From an uncultured Phenylobacterium sp. (GTDB lineage: Bacteria; Pseudomonadota; Alphaproteobacteria; Caulobacterales; Caulobacteraceae), in the NCBI GenBank assembly GCA_945952175.1, contig CAMFHW010000159.1, positions 1-8,397 on the forward strand: 8,397 nucleotides of DNA. Reading direction: 5' to 3'. Shown here one piece after another: positions 5,330 through 8,397 of the stretch. The notes beneath the pieces were generated by a model. It searched no databases. It was not told the DNA's origin and saw only the letters and a program-made list of their open reading frames with translations. Position 1 is the stretch's first letter. Each line of letters opens with the position of its first letter. The position numbers and the translations under genes were made by a program.

Positions 5330-6535
5330 TTAGCGACCGAATTCCTTCGAAAGCGCCAGCATCGCCGCGCGCTGGGGCACCGAGTATTCATCCAGCTCGA
5401 AGTCATCGCCGTCGCGGATCGCCCGCATAAGCGCTGGCGTTAGCGCCGAGGACAGCGACCAGTTCCAGTATCGCAGCACTGTCTGGGCCCGATCGACCGC
5501 GATCATGTCGTAGGTCGTCAGCACCCGCTCCAGGGCTGGGCTGACCGACCCGTCCGGCGCCGTCTCCGGCCGGCGCAGGCCGCGCCACAGGGCCCGGATC
5601 GCCTGGCGGGGCAGGCCGGTGGCCTTGCACAGGATCGCCAGCGGCTCGCCGCCGGGATCTGTGAAGATCTTCGCCCCCGTCATCGGCTTCAGGCCCGAGA
5701 GATAGGAGATCTCCTCGGCCACCTCGCGCGACAGGCCGTCCTGGGCCGCGGCGATCGCGGCCTCAAGGCTGTCATAGGGGCTCTTGTCGATGGCCGCGCG
5801 GTTGCGCTGCCGCCGCTCGATGAACTGCAGCGCCTTGCGCGACAGCGGATCCTGCCAGCCCTCCGCGGCGGCCAGCGGGAAGACGTCGCCCGCCGCCTCC
5901 TGCAGCACCTCGCGCGACACGGCGAACCTTTGCAGGATCGTGCGGCGGACGTCGGCGTCCGACCACCAGAACAGCACATAGGCGTGAGCCGGCCGCAGCT
6001 CGGGACGCCGCAGCAGGGCCGGCGCCAGGCGCTCGTCGCCCCGCGTCGCGGCCACCACCGCCTCGACCGCGGCGTTCGAGAACCGCGCGGTGTCGTTGCG
6101 CAGCAGGGTCTCGATCACCAGGATTTCGTCGAACTCGATCAGCTCCTCGCAGAGCACCTCCGACACGCCGCGCCGCATGGCGATCAGCCGGCGATGCTCC
6201 AGGTCGGTCAGCCGCGCGCAGTCCAGCAGGTCGGAATCCGTCAGCGAGGCGCAGTCGACCAGCAGCGGCTCGGCCACCTCCACATGATCGCGCAGCAGGA
6301 GGCGCACCAGGCTCGCCGGCACCTCGGTCAGGCCGCACAGGCGCCGCGCGACGCGAATCCGGTCCTCGTGGCTGGCCTCCCTCAGCATGTCGACCAGGAG
6401 GTCGGCGGTCATCGCCCGCTCGAACGCGTTCACCCGCGACGACGGCAGGCACACGACGTCGGCCAGCCGCCGCAGCAATGCGGTGCGCGACTTGAAGACG
6501 GGCGCTTGTTCCGGAACGAGAGAGGGCTGGCTCAT
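5330..6535 (-). CDS. DUF2336 domain protein, alpha-helical repeat type
   Basis: The 401-residue protein matches the DUF2336 (PF10098) family of Alphaproteobacteria, as far as I recognise it, by its architecture. An N-terminal 'SRTALLRRLADVVCLPSS' segment leads into successive amphipathic helices of HEAT-like character. These include the L-L-x-D-x-x-E-V-A-E-P-L-L stretch near 81-93 and the 'DEILVIETLLRNDTARFSNA' stretch near 135-154. The C-terminal half ('LSYLSGLKPMTG...AILCKATGLPRQAIRALWRG') is also helical. It has no signal peptide, membrane segment or catalytic motif. The family has no well-established function; genes of this type often sit among chemotaxis, PAS and histidine kinase genes, which would suit a protein-interaction role. 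The ATG at 6535 has GGAG 6 nt upstream, inside a hairpin with two GANTC sites. The enoyl-CoA hydratase gene lies upstream on the same strand, but the 27-bp inverted repeat between them probably separates their transcription. Confidence 0.75.
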   Translation of the reverse strand: MSQPSLVPEQAPVFKSRTALLRRLADVVCLPSSRVNAFERAMTADLLVDMLREASHEDRIRVARRLCGLTEVPASLVRLLLRDHVEVAEPLLVDCASLTDSDLLDCARLTDLEHRRLIAMRRGVSEVLCEELIEFDEILVIETLLRNDTARFSNAAVEAVVAATRGDERLAPALLRRPELRPAHAYVLFWWSDADVRRTILQRFAVSREVLQEAAGDVFPLAAAEGWQDPLSRKALQFIERRQRNRAAIDKSPYDSLEAAIAAAQDGLSREVAEEISYLSGLKPMTGAKIFTDPGGEPLAILCKATGLPRQAIRALWRGLRRPETAPDGSVSPALERVLTTYDMIAVDRAQTVLRYWNWSLSSALTPALMRAIRDGDDFELDEYSVPQRAAMLALSKEFGR

Positions 6536-6539
6536 GGCG

Positions 6540-6555
6540 GACTCCGCGAGGAGTC
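6540..6555 (-). promoter_or_regulatory. Hairpin enclosing the ribosome binding site of the DUF2336 gene, with two GANTC sites
   Basis: GACTCC (6540-6545) and GGAGTC (6550-6555) form a perfect 6-bp stem with a 4-nt loop. In the mRNA the GGAG ribosome binding site, 6 nt before the ATG, is in the downstream arm of this stem, so the fold would hide it. Each arm is also a GANTC methylation site (GACTC at 6540-6544, GAGTC at 6551-6555). Confidence 0.5.
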
Positions 6556-6597
6556 GACCACAACGCCGTTAACGAAACCCTCTCCCAACCACGGCCG

Positions 6598-6687
6598 CTA
6601 TTTCGGGGACAGGTTGATCAATTCGTTCACGGCAAGCAGGACTGGCATCGGGGCCAGGATGAATTGATCAACCTGTCCCCGAAATAG
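6598..6687. repeat. Palindromic element: perfect 27-bp inverted repeat around a 36-bp spacer
   Basis: Positions 6598-6624 and 6661-6687 are exact reverse complements over 27 bp. Each arm starts CTATTTCGGGGACAGG and continues with the 8-bp palindrome TTGATCAA. The spacer contains a further small hairpin, CTGGC at 6642-6646 with GCCAG at 6653-6657, so the whole 90 bp can fold into one long nested cruciform. The TTTCGGGGACAG core resembles, from memory, ends of small dispersed repeats linked to IS200/REP-type Y1 transposases in Proteobacteria. No transposase or target duplication is visible here. The element lies 7 bp after the enoyl-CoA hydratase stop codon and 62 bp before the DUF2336 start. 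It may stop or attenuate read-through between them, although no long T run follows. Confidence 0.8.
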
Positions 6688-6694
6688 TCGATCG

Positions 6695-7579
6695 CTACCG
6701 GAAGCTCGGCCGCGTCCAGTGGTCCCAGATGTCGGGCAGGTCGCTGGAGACCTTGTCCGGATAATTGGCCGGCCGCTTCTCCAGGAACGACATCACGCCC
6801 TCGCGGGCGTCCGCCATCTTGCCGCGGGCCTGGATGCCACGGCTGTCGGCCATGTGAGCGTCCATCGGATGGGCCGCGCCGGCGGTGCGCCAGATCAGCT
6901 GGCGGGTTAGCGCCACCGAGCCCGGCGCCGTGCTGTCGGCGATCTCGCGGGCCAGCGCCTTGGCCGCCGGCAGCAGGTCCTCCGGCGCGTGCAGCGAGCG
7001 CACCAGCCCCTTGTCGTGGGCTTCCTGGGCCGGGAACACACGGCCGGTATAGCACCACTCCAGCGCCGTCTGGACGCCCACCAGCCGCGGCAGGAACCAG
7101 GACGAGGCCGCCTCGGGGTTCAGGCCGCGCCGCGCGAACACCAGGCCGAACCGCGCCTCGGTGGAGGCCAGCCGGATGTCCATGGCCAGCTGCATGGTCA
7201 CGCCCACGCCCACCGCCGGGCCGTTCACCGCCGCGATCACCGGCTTCAGGCTGTCATAGATGCGCAGGGTGAGCAGGCCGCCGCCGTCGCGCTGCACCCC
7301 ATCGCGGGTCCGCGCCTCGCGGTCCTCGCCGCCACGCTGGTCGTAGTTGAAGGTCTCGCCGCCCGACGACAGGTCGGCCCCGGCGCAGAACCCGCGCCCC
7401 GCCCCCGTCACGATCACCGCCTTGACCTCGTCATTGGCGTCGGTGGCGTCGAACGCCGCGATCATGTCCTTCATCATCTGGGTGTTGAAGGCGTTCAGCT
7501 TGTCGGGCCGGTTCAGCGTCAGGATGGCGATCCCGTCCTCCAGCTCAAGCTTGATCGTCTCGAAGGTCGGCAGGCCCAT
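6695..7579 (-). CDS. Crotonase-fold enoyl-CoA hydratase/isomerase family protein
   Basis: The 294-residue protein shows the crotonase pattern. 'LTLNRPDKLNAFN' is at 21-32, the first oxyanion-hole segment G-R-G-F-C-A-G-A-D-L at 61-70, and the second 'AAVNGPAVGVG' at 116-126. A loop at 71-102 rich in Gly and charged residues is longer than in short family members. Both catalytic glutamates of classic hydratases are missing: the positions of rat Glu144 and Glu164 align by eye with Thr128 and Phe148. Instead Glu157 in N-P-E-A-A-S-S aligns with the acid of ECI2/Eci1-type delta3,delta2-enoyl-CoA isomerases (P-E-G-C-S-S). An isomerase or another crotonase reaction is therefore more likely than hydration, acting on acyl-CoAs in the cytosol. 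I start at the ATG at 7579 because AGGAG lies 8 nt upstream; in-frame starts at 7609 or 7666 would add 10 or 29 atypical residues. The gene is divergent from the unrecognised frame at 7748. Confidence 0.85.
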   Translation of the reverse strand: MGLPTFETIKLELEDGIAILTLNRPDKLNAFNTQMMKDMIAAFDATDANDEVKAVIVTGAGRGFCAGADLSSGGETFNYDQRGGEDREARTRDGVQRDGGGLLTLRIYDSLKPVIAAVNGPAVGVGVTMQLAMDIRLASTEARFGLVFARRGLNPEAASSWFLPRLVGVQTALEWCYTGRVFPAQEAHDKGLVRSLHAPEDLLPAAKALAREIADSTAPGSVALTRQLIWRTAGAAHPMDAHMADSRGIQARGKMADAREGVMSFLEKRPANYPDKVSSDLPDIWDHWTRPSFR

Positions 7580-7587
7580 CTTGGCGT

Positions 7588-7592
7588 CTCCT
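7588..7592 (-). promoter_or_regulatory. Ribosome binding site fixing the start of the crotonase gene
   Basis: AGGAG on the minus strand lies 8 nt before the ATG at 7579-7577. This favours the 294-residue protein over the longer in-frame options. Confidence 0.7.
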
Positions 7593-7619
7593 GTTTGATT
7601 TGCAGCCATTCCGCGTTGG

Positions 7620-7638
7620 TTGACCGGTCGTACGTCAA
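7620..7638. promoter_or_regulatory. Candidate operator dyad TTGAC-N9-GTCAA
   Basis: The 19-bp sequence has 5-bp matching arms (7620-7624 and 7634-7638) and encloses the palindrome GACCGGTC (7622-7629). It sits about 40 bp upstream of the crotonase start. On the minus strand its outer arm reads TTGACG, like a Caulobacter -35 element. Dyads of this size are typical of TetR-family regulators of fatty-acid genes, but no such regulator is in the window and the arms are short. Confidence 0.25.
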
Positions 7639-7747
7639 GCCTCATTCCAGCATTGCGATTTTTCACCTCAAGGTGGTTTTCCTTCGCGCCACTCGCTTCC
7701 TATCGCTAGGTTTCGCCAGGTGCGCCATCGAGGGGGAACGCGGGCGG

Positions 7748-8397
7748 ATGCCGATCGAGAACTACGTGACGACCGACTACGTCGCCAACTACGCCGAAGC
7801 GAACCGTCGGCGCCCAACCCACATCATCGGTCCGCTCATCACGAGCTATGTCGGGGTCTACTATCCAGGCGACTTCGGCACCTATTTCGTCCCGTTCGCC
7901 ACCCAGCTCCTGCGATTCATTGGGTATCACGGCAATGAAGAGGCCACGGCCAAGGCGCTCTTCGCCCTGCTGGATCACAACGCTGGACCGTTACCAAGGG
8001 ACGGCGCGCCCACGGCGCTCGAGCAGGAGAAGGCGGCCGCGGACTTCATCTTCGAGGAGCCTTCGCCTCACTTCGAACGCGCAACCTGGCGGCTGGAAAT
8101 CCACCGGGAGTTCGCCGCGATCACCCTGTTTGTCGGCCTCGACATCATCGATGAGGGGGACAGCATCCGCTATCGCATCGCCAAACGCGGCGGATGCGGC
8201 GACAGCTCCCCGCCGATCCCCAAGCGGCGCGCGCATCATCGCTCGGTCCTGGCGGCGCTCTACAAGCGCTTCCCCAAGACGATGGATCTGCAGTTTCAGC
8301 CGCTGGAAGAGATTCTTCGGGCCTTCTGGCACGACCGCACCGAGCGGCGGTCGCCCCGCGTCTTCGCCCGCCTCTATGGCGCGATTGTCCCTTGGAC
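7748..8397 (+). CDS. Unrecognised protein, 3' end beyond the window
   Basis: The frame is open without a stop from the ATG at 7748 to the window end, giving at least 216 residues beginning MPIENYVTTDYVANYAEANR. AGGGGGA 10 nt upstream is a plausible ribosome binding site, and the sequence reads like a real soluble protein, with regular hydrophobic/polar alternation and no low-complexity runs. Features seen are an aromatic stretch (V-G-V-Y-Y-P-G-D-F-G-T-Y-F, 35-47), then R-L-E-I-H-R-E-F-A-A-I-T-L-F at 115-128, and basic patches near 158-164 and 197-204. There is no signal peptide or obvious membrane segment in this part. The E-x-H-x-E-F-x3-T-[LF]-F motif recalls the E-x-H-T-E-F of DUF3422 membrane-anchored proteins, but the rest does not match and I do not assign it. 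Codon use is slightly less GC-biased than in neighbouring genes (TTA, CCA, CGT, TAT occur). It is divergent from the crotonase gene, 168 bp away. Function unknown. Confidence 0.75.
   Translation, partial: MPIENYVTTDYVANYAEANRRRPTHIIGPLITSYVGVYYPGDFGTYFVPFATQLLRFIGYHGNEEATAKALFALLDHNAGPLPRDGAPTALEQEKAAADFIFEEPSPHFERATWRLEIHREFAAITLFVGLDIIDEGDSIRYRIAKRGGCGDSSPPIPKRRAHHRSVLAALYKRFPKTMDLQFQPLEEILRAFWHDRTERRSPRVFARLYGAIVPW

Noticed and set aside
5930..6667. Plus-strand frame opposite the DUF2336 gene ending inside the 27-bp repeat
   Set aside because: Low-complexity antisense frame; its apparent C-terminal 'YFGDRLINS' is only the translation of the repeat arm.
7664..7680. CACCT-CA-AGGTG hairpin followed by GTTTT as a terminator
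   Set aside because: The stem is only 5 bp, and it lies upstream of both divergent genes where no transcript is expected to end.
7706..8332. Minus-strand frames (7706-7978 and 7991-8332) opposite the last gene
   Set aside because: Two separate antisense pieces without motifs, against one uninterrupted plus-strand frame with a ribosome binding site.
1..8397. CRISPR array, tRNA, rRNA, toxin-antitoxin pair or defence island
   Set aside because: No regularly spaced repeats, no tRNA-like cloverleaf in the gaps, and no small gene pairs or nuclease/ATPase genes were seen on either strand.

Overview
The window looks like ordinary chromosome from a GC-rich alphaproteobacterium, most likely of the order Caulobacterales (Caulobacter or Phenylobacterium type). 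The reasons are strong GC bias in the coding sequence, a DivJ-like histidine kinase, a Ros/MucR-family regulator, a PAS_5-type single-domain PAS protein, a DUF2336 protein, and clusters of the CcrM methylation sequence GANTC in the intergenic DNA. I see no phage genes, transposase, CRISPR array, rRNA or tRNA. No gene is frameshifted; the first and last genes are cut by the window edges.

Layout. 1-134 is the 3' end of a ribose-phosphate pyrophosphokinase gene (+). 200-652 encodes a GFA/CENP-V-type zinc protein (+). 666-764 is a perfect 27-bp inverted repeat of REP/REPIN type, lying between converging genes. 782-2413 encodes a membrane histidine kinase very like DivJ (-). It is divergent from 2613-3401, which encodes a soluble histidine kinase with no sensor domain (+). 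The soluble kinase is followed on the same strand by sufE (3444-3866). Converging on sufE, with a 9-bp gap, is a PAS-only protein (3876-4370, -). Upstream of that lie a clear intrinsic terminator and a mucR/ros-like regulator (4546-4971, -). 4972-5329 is a long non-coding stretch of about 49% GC. 5330-6535 encodes a DUF2336 alpha-helical protein (-). 6598-6687 is a second, unrelated perfect 27-bp inverted repeat. 6695-7579 encodes a crotonase-fold enoyl-CoA hydratase/isomerase (-). Divergent from it, an unrecognised reading frame starts at 7748 and runs off the window end (+).

How the genes may work together. The middle of the window (about 782-4971) holds two related histidine kinases, a single-domain PAS protein and a MucR regulator, all types connected with cell-cycle or developmental control in Caulobacterales. 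GANTC sites are about four to five times denser in non-coding than in coding DNA by hand count. The extreme cases are four sites in 58 bp before the PAS gene and two sites in a 16-bp hairpin over the ribosome binding site of the DUF2336 gene. This suggests, without proving it, methylation-linked (CcrM/GcrA) timing. The flanking genes (prs, GFA, sufE, enoyl-CoA hydratase) are metabolic housekeeping. I see no convincing new multi-gene system; the most useful leads are the GANTC clustering, the two palindromic repeats, the atypical active site of the crotonase and the unrecognised last gene.
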